This document shows positions 30,332 to 37,844 of a stretch of 64,000 nt of DNA, piece by piece; position 1 is the first letter of the stretch; each line of letters starts with the position of its first letter. The stretch lies in assembly GCF_017498545.1 (NCBI RefSeq), contig NZ_CP071793.1:10038256-10102255 (forward strand). Reading direction: 5' to 3'. A program made the position numbers and the translations under genes. The stretch is from Sulfidibacter corallicola. GTDB lineage: Bacteria; Acidobacteriota; Holophagae; Acanthopleuribacterales; Acanthopleuribacteraceae. Under the pieces are notes generated by a model. The model was not told the DNA's origin, searched no databases, and was given only the letters and a program-made list of their open reading frames with translations.

Positions 30332-31258
30332 CTAATTCAATCCGTGCTCTTTCAACTTGTACATCAACGACCGCAGGCTGATGCCCAGATGCGCCGCCAA
30401 CTCCTTGCGGTTGTGCGGGTAGACTTCCAAACCTCGCCGCAGGAGTCGTCCTTCCAGGACGTGGAGGTCTTCCTTCAGACTGCCGGTATTGGGCAGGTCG
30501 CCCACGTCCTCGTGGGGCGCCGCTTCCAGCGAGGGCAGCTCGGCGATCGGCAATCCCGTGATCATGGCCCGCATCATCACGTTGCGCAAGCCGTGGTAGT
30601 TGCCCTCCAGGGTCAGCTCCCTGGCGGCCTGCAGGTCATGGTCGTCCAGGTCGCGGGCGGGGTGCGGGACTTCCGTAGCCAGGTCTCGTTTCATCGCGGT
30701 GAACACGGTCTCGAAATCCTCGGGCCGGCCGTGGATATCGGGAAGCGGGACCTCGGCACCCAGGAGCCGGAAAAAGAAATCCTCGCGAATCGCCCCTTGG
30801 TCGTGCAGTTGGTTCAGGGAGAGCCGGCTGGTGAGGATCAATACTCCGCGAAACGCTCGCTCGAAGGTGGCACCGACCGGCCGATACGTGCGCATCTGAA
30901 GGAAACGCAACAGCTTGGCCTGGAGTTCCTGGGACCAGTCCTCCAGCCCCTCGAGCACCAGCGTGCCGTCACCGGCGACGCCGGCCAGTCCGATGAAATC
31001 CTTGGTCGCGCCGCTGAAGGCACCTTTGACGTGTCCGAACAACTGGCTCTCGAAAAGCCCCATACTGAGGGCGGCGGCATCGTGGAAAACGATGGGGCTC
31101 CGCGCACGCGAACCGCTTTCGTGAAGCTGGCGCGCCAAGTAGGTCTTGCCGCAGCCGCTGGGCCCGGTCAACACGAGCAGGCGGGCATCGCGCAACATTT
31201 GGGCGGCGAACTCGAGCTTGGATTGCAGGGCGGGATGGGCACTGAATGGGGACGTCAC
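30332..31258 (-). CDS. Sigma-54-activator-type AAA+ protein with Fis-type HTH, no sensor domain
   Basis: The 308-residue protein is the AAA+ plus DNA-binding part of an NtrC-like activator. It has Walker A GPSGCGKT at 32-39, the sigma-54 contact loop GAFSGA at 79-84 (canonical GAFTGA), REDFFFRLLGAEVPLP near residue 155, and a Fis-type HTH at the C-terminus (RKELAAHLGISLRSLMYKL). No receiver, FHA or PAS domain precedes the AAA+ module. The Walker B segment reads GTLVLEGLEDW instead of the usual GTLFLDEI, so ATP hydrolysis may be altered. GTG at 31258 follows GAGG at 6 bases; an in-frame TTG at 31270 overlaps the preceding gene's stop. It is the third gene of a minus-strand run. Confidence 0.8.
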   Translation of the reverse strand: MTSPFSAHPALQSKLEFAAQMLRDARLLVLTGPSGCGKTYLARQLHESGSRARSPIVFHDAAALSMGLFESQLFGHVKGAFSGATKDFIGLAGVAGDGTLVLEGLEDWSQELQAKLLRFLQMRTYRPVGATFERAFRGVLILTSRLSLNQLHDQGAIREDFFFRLLGAEVPLPDIHGRPEDFETVFTAMKRDLATEVPHPARDLDDHDLQAARELTLEGNYHGLRNVMMRAMITGLPIAELPSLEAAPHEDVGDLPNTGSLKEDLHVLEGRLLRRGLEVYPHNRKELAAHLGISLRSLMYKLKEHGLN

Positions 31259-31266
31259 AAGCAGCC

Positions 31267-32301
31267 TCAAAGTAGTGAGTCAGGCTCCTGAAGCCAACAG
31301 CGAAGATAGGGCTCCCCTTGGGCGTTGCCTTGATAATACACCAGCAACAGGCGGTCGCGCACGGGCCCCAGGTCGGAATAGCCGCCGTCGTAGATGGAAC
31401 CGGGAAAGGATTCGATCGTGACGATGGGCCGATCGTCGAAAGGCCATTCCAGACAGGTGGCGGCGGAGGGCGCCGCGGATGCGGCCTGTTCTTCGGACTC
31501 GGTGCCGCGATAGAGATGGCGGTAACTGACACAGACCCGATCGCGCCAGTGAATGGCCATCGGCGCGTGGGCGTCTCGAATGATGACCCGCGGTTCGGAC
31601 CATCGATCCAAATCGGTGGAGGTCGCGTGCCAAAGCGCGAATGGCTGGCGATGGGCGCGACTGAACAGGTGGAAACGATCTCCGGCGCGGACCAGGGAGG
31701 ACTCGTTGAGCTCGCGGTCCCGCGACCCGTTGGGAATCGCCGACCGAAGTCCCCAGGCTGTGGGATCGTGGCGCCGCTCGACCGGCACCGAGATCAACAG
31801 TGCCTGCATGTGGTCCTTCCCATCGAGGCCGCCGTAGGCCGGAAACACCAGGTCGTCGCCGACACGCAGCGCCTTGCCGTAAAAGGCGAACCAATGAACG
31901 CCGGGTACGGCGATCTCGATGCGCTCGCGGAAGTTCAGGTCGTGGGAAAAACCGACGAAGCAGCGCATGCGTTTTTCGCGATCGAAGTTGCGGGTGGCCA
32001 GGCAGAACAGGCCATCGCCGAGGTCGCTGACGATGGCGTCCATTTCGTTGCGACCCTTCTCGCCGTGGACATGGCTCTCGACGGCCAGTGATCCGATCTC
32101 CTCGCGTTCGGGATCGTCGCAGGCGACCACGAAGGTATCGAGATCGAATTGAAGGCGCTTGACCCGACCCCCATGACCGTGGGTTCCCCAACGCCCCTTG
32201 ACACCCTGTCGAAAGAACACGAAAAGCTGGTCCCGGTGCACGGCGAACGTCGGAAAAGCGCTGTATTGATTTTCCCGGCGAGGCACCAGGGTTTTGATCA
32301 T
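31267..32301 (-). CDS. Sialidase/BNR-fold-like protein of unknown function
   Basis: The 344-residue protein has no signal peptide. Repeating beta-strand blocks with aromatic/charged turns suggest a five- or six-bladed propeller of the sialidase or GH43/GH130-like superfamily. Examples are PTFAVHRDQLFVFFRQG, LVFPAYGGLDGKDHMQALLI, LNESSLVRAGDRFHLFSRA, and SYRHLYRG with YDGGYSDLGPVRDRLLLVYY. The assignment is from pattern only and no catalytic set is identified. GGAAGGAG precedes the ATG at 32301; an upstream extension to 32898 would be antisense-like filler. The gene ends 8 bp before the AAA+ regulator starts. Confidence 0.6.
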   Translation of the reverse strand: MIKTLVPRRENQYSAFPTFAVHRDQLFVFFRQGVKGRWGTHGHGGRVKRLQFDLDTFVVACDDPEREEIGSLAVESHVHGEKGRNEMDAIVSDLGDGLFCLATRNFDREKRMRCFVGFSHDLNFRERIEIAVPGVHWFAFYGKALRVGDDLVFPAYGGLDGKDHMQALLISVPVERRHDPTAWGLRSAIPNGSRDRELNESSLVRAGDRFHLFSRAHRQPFALWHATSTDLDRWSEPRVIIRDAHAPMAIHWRDRVCVSYRHLYRGTESEEQAASAAPSAATCLEWPFDDRPIVTIESFPGSIYDGGYSDLGPVRDRLLLVYYQGNAQGEPYLRCWLQEPDSLL

Positions 32302-32390
32302 GGGTACTCCTTCCGCAACGCGGGAATAGCCTTCACGATACCCGCTCATGCGTGTGAATTCAACCGCTTCGCACCTCGATCCCGGCCGCG

Positions 32391-33185
32391 TTACGGCCCG
32401 GGGGACGGCTCGTCTCGGGACCGGTCCGAGAGTGCTCCGCCCGCCAGGTCCACGGTATGGGACGAGGTCTCCCATACCCGACTGTGGAGGAAACAGTCCG
32501 CCCTGCCCCAAGGGAAACGAGCGGAAAAACGCTTTTCCAGCTCGAGAAAATCGCCCTCGGGCCAATCGGTGAGCGGATAGCTGATGGTGATCACCTTGGC
32601 CCCGATCGGCAGGTGCCGCAGGCGCGTCAATACATCTCGAATGACCGATTCCTCGAAACCGGTGCCGTAGAGATAGACCGCGGTAGCCTCGGAGAAATCC
32701 ATCTTGCGAATGTCGCCCCAACGAAAGCGAAGGCGTTCCCAACCGCTCACCTCCACCAACTTGTTGGCTCGTTGGATGAAGATGGGCACGTGATCGACCC
32801 CGACCACATCGGCGCCCAAGTAGAGATGCAACCACAGGCTGGTTCGGCCACGACCGCAACCGAGTTCGTAGATGGTGTCGCGCGATTCGAGGCCGCATTC
32901 GCGAACGATATGGTGCATGGTGGAAAGCGGTGTTTCACCGTAGCGATAGGGATTCTCGGCACCCTGCAACTTCAGGTAATCGCGACACTCGGCAAAGGCG
33001 CTCTTGAACCGGTACATGCCGGAGAGCCGCATATCGGCCACGGCGAATTCCGTCTTGCGATAGTAACGCAGCACTCGAAACGCCTCACCGCACTGGAACA
33101 CGAAGGTGCGCAACCACACCAACGGCATCGACAACCATTCGAGCAACGACCAGCGCAACGACCACCTCCCGTCTTCATCCAACAA
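32391..33185 (-). CDS. Class I SAM-dependent methyltransferase, membrane-proximal N-terminus
   Basis: The 264-residue protein has a hydrophobic/aromatic N-terminal segment (about residues 13-40) that may associate with the membrane. A Rossmann methyltransferase core follows: motif I DTIYELGCGRGRTSLWLHLY near 105-124, an acidic residue ending strand 2 in GADVVGVDHVPIF, GDIRKMDF as motif II/III, and a post-core TGFEESVIRDVLTRLRHLPI segment. The substrate is unknown. The start is TTG at 33185, with AGGA 5 bases upstream. It heads a run with the propeller protein and AAA+ protein; the spacer to the next gene is 89 bp. Confidence 0.75.
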   Translation of the reverse strand: MLDEDGRWSLRWSLLEWLSMPLVWLRTFVFQCGEAFRVLRYYRKTEFAVADMRLSGMYRFKSAFAECRDYLKLQGAENPYRYGETPLSTMHHIVRECGLESRDTIYELGCGRGRTSLWLHLYLGADVVGVDHVPIFIQRANKLVEVSGWERLRFRWGDIRKMDFSEATAVYLYGTGFEESVIRDVLTRLRHLPIGAKVITISYPLTDWPEGDFLELEKRFSARFPWGRADCFLHSRVWETSSHTVDLAGGALSDRSRDEPSPGP

Positions 33186-34079
33186 ATCCTATCGGAAATC
33201 GCGATGTGGTGGTCGGTCAAATCGACAAAAGGCGAACACTGTTCCCAATACAGAATGGTCTGCGTACCGGACCCCGGACACCAGCCCCCCTCCCAGCCCT
33301 CAAATCCCCCGTGAACTACTGGTTTTAAATAATATGAGAACATGGAACGGGAATTGTAAGCGATCCCCACAATGATTCGCTCTTTCGAGTTTCCTATTCA
33401 TATCAGTAAGGACGTGACGTGGCAGAACCAAGATCAAGGCAACGGCAACATCGACCCTTCAAGCCTGCCGCGCGCCCGCCACATCCAGGTATCCTTTCGA
33501 CGTTGCAACACCTTCGCCCGAGCCGGGTTCACGCCAGGTTGGACGTGCATTTTCTCCCATCGGCCGCACGCGAACGAGCAAACGGCACCTCGGGCACCTG
33601 CAATGGGAACCGCACCGGTCGTTGGACTCTGGGAGGCCCATCCGGAATTCGATCCTGTCTCGGAAAAGACACCGACCGTGCGCAATCTGCCTGGAACGTC
33701 CACCACTGGAACCTCCACGTCACCCCGCATCGACTCGCGTATCCGCGCCACTTCAGTCAACAACCTTGCGATTTGACGCCAAGGGTCCCGATCGATCGAA
33801 ACGGCCTCACGAGCCTCGAACACGCCACCGGGCTCGTCCCAAGGCCGAATCGACGGGGCAACTCCCCTCGGGCCTTCATTCCCAAAGAATCCATTTCAGG
33901 AATTCGTCGTTCCGACGGCAGGCAGACACACCTGTGTTCGGGAGGCGAACACTCCAGAAGGATCGCCGCGAAACGCGACGAGCTTCACCGCCGAAGCACC
34001 TCGTCGTTCCTTCGCGAGTGTCGAAACGTTCTCAACCGCTGTCACCAGCGACCATCACGATAGAAACGGAGAATCTAAC
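33186..34079. other. ~0.9-kb region without a convincing gene
   Basis: Several open frames (plus 33419-34063 and 33622-34203, minus 33434-33823) read as Arg/Pro/His-rich protein with no motif, and none has a good ribosome site. The region is divergent between the methyltransferase and the L,D-transpeptidase-like gene. It may include promoters, a leader or decayed sequence; I see no structure I can name. Confidence 0.45.
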
Positions 34080-34448
34080 ATGGCAGATTTGGTCTATTAT
34101 ATTAACAAAGAATCACTCGAGTGGCCTTCCAAGAACAAGACTTGGAAAGCCGTTACGGGCCCCTGGAAAAAAGGCTCCTTGCCCAAGGGTTCCTACACGG
34201 TGAAGCGCAACCACATCACTCAGTACACCTCGGCCATCGGCGCCAGCTTCCAGGACGAAACCGGTCAGGGCTTTTTCCTTCCCATCGAACCGGATTTCAA
34301 CACCATCCGTTCGGGGCTGGGCATTCACCCCGACGGCGGCGTCGCCGGCACGGAAGGCTGCATCGGACTGAAGGAGCGCGCTGCGGAATTCTACCGTGAA
34401 ATCGCGGGAACGGCCTTCGGCACGCTCTCCCTCGAAGTACAGGACTGA
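34080..34448 (+). CDS. Small L,D-transpeptidase-like (YkuD/Tlde1-like) protein
   Basis: The 122-residue protein ends its core with GIHPDGGVAGTEGCIGL, placing His83 and Cys94 in the H-x(10)-C spacing of the L,D-transpeptidase active site (H...S/T-x-GC). The upstream FLPIEPDFNTIRSGLGIHPD stretch also fits. Such enzymes make or trim peptidoglycan cross-links; related small domains include T6SS effectors (Tlde1/DUF2778). No signal peptide is present, so if it acts on peptidoglycan it must leave by another route or act on something else. GGAG lies 8 bases upstream of the ATG. It has no partner gene next to it, and the mature domain is unusually small. Confidence 0.6.
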   Translation: MADLVYYINKESLEWPSKNKTWKAVTGPWKKGSLPKGSYTVKRNHITQYTSAIGASFQDETGQGFFLPIEPDFNTIRSGLGIHPDGGVAGTEGCIGLKERAAEFYREIAGTAFGTLSLEVQD

Positions 34449-34514
34449 GATCTCGATCGCTGACCTCGGGTCGCCCGTCAGGGCGGCCCATCTCCCGCCT
34501 CGAGCCCAAAGAGA

Positions 34515-35135
34515 TCAGGGACGCAGCGCCCCATTCAGGGCTTCGCTCTCCAACAGACGCCACACGCAGGCCTCACCTACCTCGATTTCGATTCGCGTCA
34601 CCGAGGTGTTGCCGATCGCCAGAGGCCGCGATTTTTCCGAGGGCGGCAGGGCGCGCCGCAAGGCACAACTGACACAACCGCCGTGAGTGACGACCAGCAA
34701 TCGCTGGTTCGGATGGCGTTCGGCCAGGCTCTCGAGCCCACCGACGACCCGATCGAAAAACTGGCGATAGGATTCGCCGTCCGGGATTTCGAAATCGGGT
34801 TTCGTCGAAATGAATCGCTTGAACCAATCGGGGTGCTTGGCCCGCACGTCGGCACTCTTCAGGCCTTCATAGGCACCGAAATTCAGTTCCCGCAGCCGCT
34901 CCTCCAAACCCACCTTCAGGTTCAGGGCCTGGGCCGCCGGGGTGGCGGTATCGCGGGCGCGTTTCAAATCGCTGCTGTACACGGCATCGAACCGCTGTCC
35001 CCGCAGCCGCGTCGCCAGCCGATCCGCCTGCAGCCGACCGTTTTCGTTGAGATCGGTATCGGTGTGGCCCTGGATGCGGCCTTCCAGATTCCAGTCGGTT
35101 TCGCCGTGACGCACCAGCCAAATGTGACAACTCAA
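34515..35135 (-). CDS. Histidine phosphatase superfamily (phosphoglycerate mutase/CobC-like)
   Basis: The 206-residue enzyme has the phosphohistidine motif LVRHGETDWN (Arg9-His10), a conserved Arg in SSDLKRARDTA near residue 60, the Glu in LRELNFGAYEGL near 85, and the second catalytic His in VVTHGGCVSC near 150. It fits GpmB/CobC/PhoE-type phosphatases; the substrate cannot be chosen from sequence. The start is TTG at 35135 with GGAGGG about 7 bases upstream. It converges on the L,D-transpeptidase-like gene across 66 bp. Confidence 0.9.
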   Translation of the reverse strand: MSCHIWLVRHGETDWNLEGRIQGHTDTDLNENGRLQADRLATRLRGQRFDAVYSSDLKRARDTATPAAQALNLKVGLEERLRELNFGAYEGLKSADVRAKHPDWFKRFISTKPDFEIPDGESYRQFFDRVVGGLESLAERHPNQRLLVVTHGGCVSCALRRALPPSEKSRPLAIGNTSVTRIEIEVGEACVWRLLESEALNGALRP

Positions 35136-35256
35136 GCGCGACCCTCCGCGGTCTCGAACCCGAACCCCACCCGATTCCGGTTCGCGGTCCTTTGATTCGG
35201 CTCAACTTACCACGGGGTCGCCGCGAAGAAAACCGAATCAAAAAAAACCATTTTTT

Positions 35257-35412
35257 TTGAGCAAAAGTTTGTGGCGTCACGTAGAGAATCATTGGGAACG
35301 CTAGCTTTGTCCTGAGCAAAAGATAGCGTTCCTTGACAACACACAAGGGTTAGCTACCCGATTTTTCTCCTACTCGCGCCGGTATCGAATTTCTCGATAC
35401 CGGCCTTTTTTT
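35257..35412 (+). ncRNA. Candidate small RNA ending in an orphan terminator
   Basis: A strong intrinsic terminator at 35378-35412 points in the plus direction but no plus-strand gene lies upstream. The ~120 bp before it contain a 9-bp inverted repeat (35295-35303 with 35334-35342). A weak promoter-like TTGAGC (35257-35262) is followed 19 bp later by TAGAGA (35282-35287). The boundaries are a guess. Confidence 0.3.
35378..35412 (+). terminator. Orphan intrinsic terminator
   Basis: GCCGGTATCGA (35378-35388) and TCGATACCGGC (35394-35404) form a perfect 11-bp stem with a 5-nt loop, followed by seven or more T. The minus direction has no T-run. Confidence 0.88.
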
Positions 35413-35561
35413 GTGGCTTTTCATCCGGGATCCACCGCATTCGACCCACTCGCGTGAACGTGGCGGGTCGAGATCGCCCGAAAACGGAGGTTCGAATCGA
35501 ACAATTGCGCTTCCAGTCGCGGAATCCCCCGGTTTTCGCTTCCTCTTTGATCCAGGATGTC

Positions 35562-35570
35562 TGTTAGAAT
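35562..35570 (+). promoter_or_regulatory. Extended -10 element (TGTTAGAAT) upstream of the ATP-grasp gene
   Basis: TG-T-TAGAAT lies about 50 bp upstream of the start codon at 35622. No strong -35 is seen. The same TTAGAAT occurs upstream of ksgA. Confidence 0.45.
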
Positions 35571-35621
35571 ACAGGCTTTGCGTGGTCAAAACGCCCAGCT
35601 ACCTCGCCTTTCGGTGGTTCG

Positions 35622-36647
35622 ATGCTCAAAAAGGTTATCAGTTCGCATAAATTCCCCTACCTGTTGTTTCACCTTCCCACCGTGCCCTACATCGCATGGC
35701 TCTCGCTCAAAGCGCGATCACTGTTTTTTTACGGCGCCTGCAATCCCATCATCCACCACAACGGCGGCGGCAGTCGTGCATCGAAGACCTACATGCTGCG
35801 CAACGTGGACCGCAAGTGGCTGCCGACGACGATCCTGGTGGAGCCGGATCGTCCCATCGACCAAATCGAGACCGCCCTGGCCGCCAAGAACCTGAACTAC
35901 CCCCTGATCGCCAAGCCCGACAGCGGTGAGCGAGGCAAGGGCGTCGTCAAGGTCCACAATCGAGATGAACTGCTGGCGGCGGTTCGCGGCAAGGTGCACA
36001 ACGTCCTGATCCAGGAATACATCGACTACCCCTACGAATACGGAGTGTTGTACTGGCGCAAGCACGGCGAGCGGCAGGGACACATCACTTCCATCAGCCA
36101 TAAAGATCTGTTTCACGTGGTGGGCGACGGCACCCGTTCCGTATGGGAACTCGCGAGTGCTCAAAAGGACAAAAAACCCTTTCTCGACAAGGCCAAGGAA
36201 CTCAACAAGGATCGCCTGGACTACGTGCCCGTCAAAGGCGAGCGGGTCGTGGTCGATTTCGTGGGCCATCGCGGTCGTGGCACCGAAGTGGTCGACGCGG
36301 GCCACCTGCACTCGGCGGAAATGCTGCAGGTCTTCGACAACATCACCCGCGACATCAACGGCTTTTATTACGGGCGATTCGATTTGAAAGCCATTTCGCC
36401 GGACAGCCTGCAAACCGGTGAAGGTTTGAAGATCTTGGAATTGAACGGCACGGCCAGCGTTCCCATGCACATTTGGGATCCACGCCTGTCCACGTACCAC
36501 ACGTATCGCGAATTGTACCGTCATTGGAGAACCATTTACGAAATCTCACGGGACAATCACAAACGCGGCATCCCCTACATCAGCTTCTCGGACGCCATCT
36601 CCTACCTGCGCGGCTGGCTCAAATCGGACCAGCAAGAGCATGCCTGA
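35622..36647 (+). CDS. ATP-grasp carboxylate-amine ligase-like enzyme
   Basis: ATP-grasp enzymes join a carboxylate to an amine or similar nucleophile through an acyl-phosphate. The 341-residue protein has the fold's nucleotide-binding segments: NYPLIAKPDSGERGKGVVKV near residues 90-110 (beta-strand, Lys and glycine loop), NVLIQEYIDYPYEYGVLYWR near 126-145 (the purine-contacting EYI), FYYGRFDLKAISPD near 250 with the metal-binding Asp, and KILELNGTASVPMHIWD near 275 (E-x-N metal ligand). The N-terminus has a hydrophobic stretch that could contact the membrane. The substrate is unknown; it is not DdlA/B by length or N-terminal motif. It is monocistronic, followed by a hairpin terminator. Confidence 0.8.
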   Translation: MLKKVISSHKFPYLLFHLPTVPYIAWLSLKARSLFFYGACNPIIHHNGGGSRASKTYMLRNVDRKWLPTTILVEPDRPIDQIETALAAKNLNYPLIAKPDSGERGKGVVKVHNRDELLAAVRGKVHNVLIQEYIDYPYEYGVLYWRKHGERQGHITSISHKDLFHVVGDGTRSVWELASAQKDKKPFLDKAKELNKDRLDYVPVKGERVVVDFVGHRGRGTEVVDAGHLHSAEMLQVFDNITRDINGFYYGRFDLKAISPDSLQTGEGLKILELNGTASVPMHIWDPRLSTYHTYRELYRHWRTIYEISRDNHKRGIPYISFSDAISYLRGWLKSDQQEHA

Positions 36648-36702
36648 GCCGGAAGGGCGAATATTACCCAGATCCGGACATATCACTCCATATCAGGTAA
36701 TT

Positions 36703-36739
36703 AGCGAAGTTTACGGTTCATTTACCGAAACTTCGCTTT
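36703..36739 (+). terminator. Hairpin after the ATP-grasp gene
   Basis: AGCGAAGTTT/AAACTTCGCT plus CGGT/ACCG arms with one bulged base and a 6-nt loop. The T-run is short (TTTCC). It lies 55 bp past the stop codon. Confidence 0.6.
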
Positions 36740-36831
36740 CCAATTTCGGGTAGAACATCTATCTTCATTAATAATTTTGAGGGTAACCACCAGGCCACAG
36801 AGAAGCCACTTCGCGTTCCAGGGAGCCTCGT

Positions 36832-37251
36832 TTGACGATTCCCATTCCGCTAAAAGAAAGCCTGTTCCGAATTACAGGTGACACGGTCGAAGGTTGGGAT
36901 TCGTTTCTCGAGACGTTCTACAACACGTTCTTCGCGAGCTCTCCGGAAGTAGCGGCCAAATTCAAACGCACCAAGCTCAAGCATCAGCGCTTGCTTTTGC
37001 GCCGTTCGCTGGAATCGATATTGAAAATGGCGTGGTCCACCGAAATCCCCATCGGCCTGGACGAAATCGCCGAGCGCCACGACAGAAACAACCTGGATAT
37101 CCGGCCCTACCTCTACGAGCTTTGGGAAGAGTCGCTGATCCAGACCGTTTCGAGAGTCGACCCATACTTCGACGAGGAAGTGGAACTTTCCTGGCGCATC
37201 GCCCTGGAGCCGGGCATCAAGTTCATGATCGACCACTATCGAGCCTCTTAA
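36832..37251 (+). CDS. Single-domain globin
   Basis: The 139-residue all-helical protein fits the globin fold: a B/C-helix segment FLETFYNTFFASSPEVAAKF, an E-helix KHQRLLLRRSLESILKMA, a candidate proximal histidine His83 in LDEIAERHDRNNLDIRPYLY (F helix), and a G/H-helix pair ending FMIDHY. Single-domain bacterial globins bind O2 or NO and may act in NO detoxification or sensing. There is no attached reductase or signalling domain. The start is TTG at 36832, with AGGGAG 6 bases upstream. Haem binding is inferred, not shown. Confidence 0.78.
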   Translation: MTIPIPLKESLFRITGDTVEGWDSFLETFYNTFFASSPEVAAKFKRTKLKHQRLLLRRSLESILKMAWSTEIPIGLDEIAERHDRNNLDIRPYLYELWEESLIQTVSRVDPYFDEEVELSWRIALEPGIKFMIDHYRAS

Positions 37252-37279
37252 TTCCCCAAACCGATTGAGCACGGAAAGT

Positions 37280-37326
37280 GCCCATCCAGGATCCGCATCG
37301 TTTTTCCTCGACCTTCCTGGATGGGC
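37280..37326. terminator. Hairpin between convergent globin and DUF6702-like genes
   Basis: GCCCATCCAGGA (37280-37291) and TCCTGGATGGGC (37315-37326) are perfect complements with a 23-nt loop. It is terminator-like but lacks long T-runs. Confidence 0.55.
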
Positions 37327-37361
37327 GGGCTTTCAGGCTATAGGGCGCGACTTGGCGCCGC

Positions 37362-37844
37362 TCAGAGCAGGGACTGGCGCGGTCGGTTGCGGTCGAACAC
37401 CAGGGATTTCACGGTTCCCGTCACGTTGACGTTGACGGTGTTGATCTGATCGCCAAACAGGTCGAAGAACACCGAGTGGTGCAGAGCCAACCCCTCGATG
37501 CCCTGCGGAACCGGGATCTCGATATAAGCCCAGAGCTGGCGCACGTCCATCTCCATGCCGACCCAATTCGGCTTCAGCCGGGTATCGCCGATGCGGAACA
37601 CGACGTGCTCCGCGAGATAGGCGGCCACGGCGGTTTCGTCGGCGGACTCCAATTGAAAGGGGGTCCCCCGGGATTTGGTGATCGCCGCTTCGAGATCGTC
37701 GGCGAACACGCGCACGACGACTTCCAGGGCCTTGCTCTCCGCGTTCCATTCGACGGTGGTCAGGCTGGCGTGGTACTTGTGGGCCAGGGCGGGTGCTGTC
37801 GCCAACAGCACCGCGCCCAAGAGAACCCAACGTTTCCAGTTCAA
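37362..37844 (-). CDS. Exported DUF6702-like protein
   Basis: The 160-residue product has a signal peptide (residues 1-21, ending ALA) and begins its mature part HKYHASLTTVEWNAESKALE, then VVVRVFADDLE. The H-x-x-H/Y-x-S-x-T-x-x-x-x-N and V-R-x-F-A/T-D-D-L-E patterns match DUF6702 as I remember it. The rest is beta-strand rich. Its start overlaps the end of the M1 peptidase gene by 4 bp, so the two are translationally coupled. The function is unknown; I recall the same pairing with M1 peptidases in other bacteria. Confidence 0.72.
   Translation of the reverse strand: MNWKRWVLLGAVLLATAPALAHKYHASLTTVEWNAESKALEVVVRVFADDLEAAITKSRGTPFQLESADETAVAAYLAEHVVFRIGDTRLKPNWVGMEMDVRQLWAYIEIPVPQGIEGLALHHSVFFDLFGDQINTVNVNVTGTVKSLVFDRNRPRQSLL

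Larger units (their letters stand above)
35136..35621. other. Divergent intergenic region with a possible small RNA
   Basis: About 485 bp between the phosphatase and ATP-grasp genes. No ORF stands out. It contains a GGAACGCTA/TAGCGTTCC hairpin, a strong plus-strand terminator at 35378-35412 not attached to any gene, and a promoter-like element at 35562. Confidence 0.45.

Noticed and set aside
33419..34203. Plus-strand frames at 33419-34063 and 33622-34203
   Set aside because: They read as Arg/Pro/His-rich translations in different frames, with no motif and poor start context; the second runs into the L,D-transpeptidase-like gene.
35480..35510. GGTTCGAATC-like tRNA T-loop
   Set aside because: The flanking bases do not form a T-stem and no acceptor stem or anticodon arm can be drawn around it.
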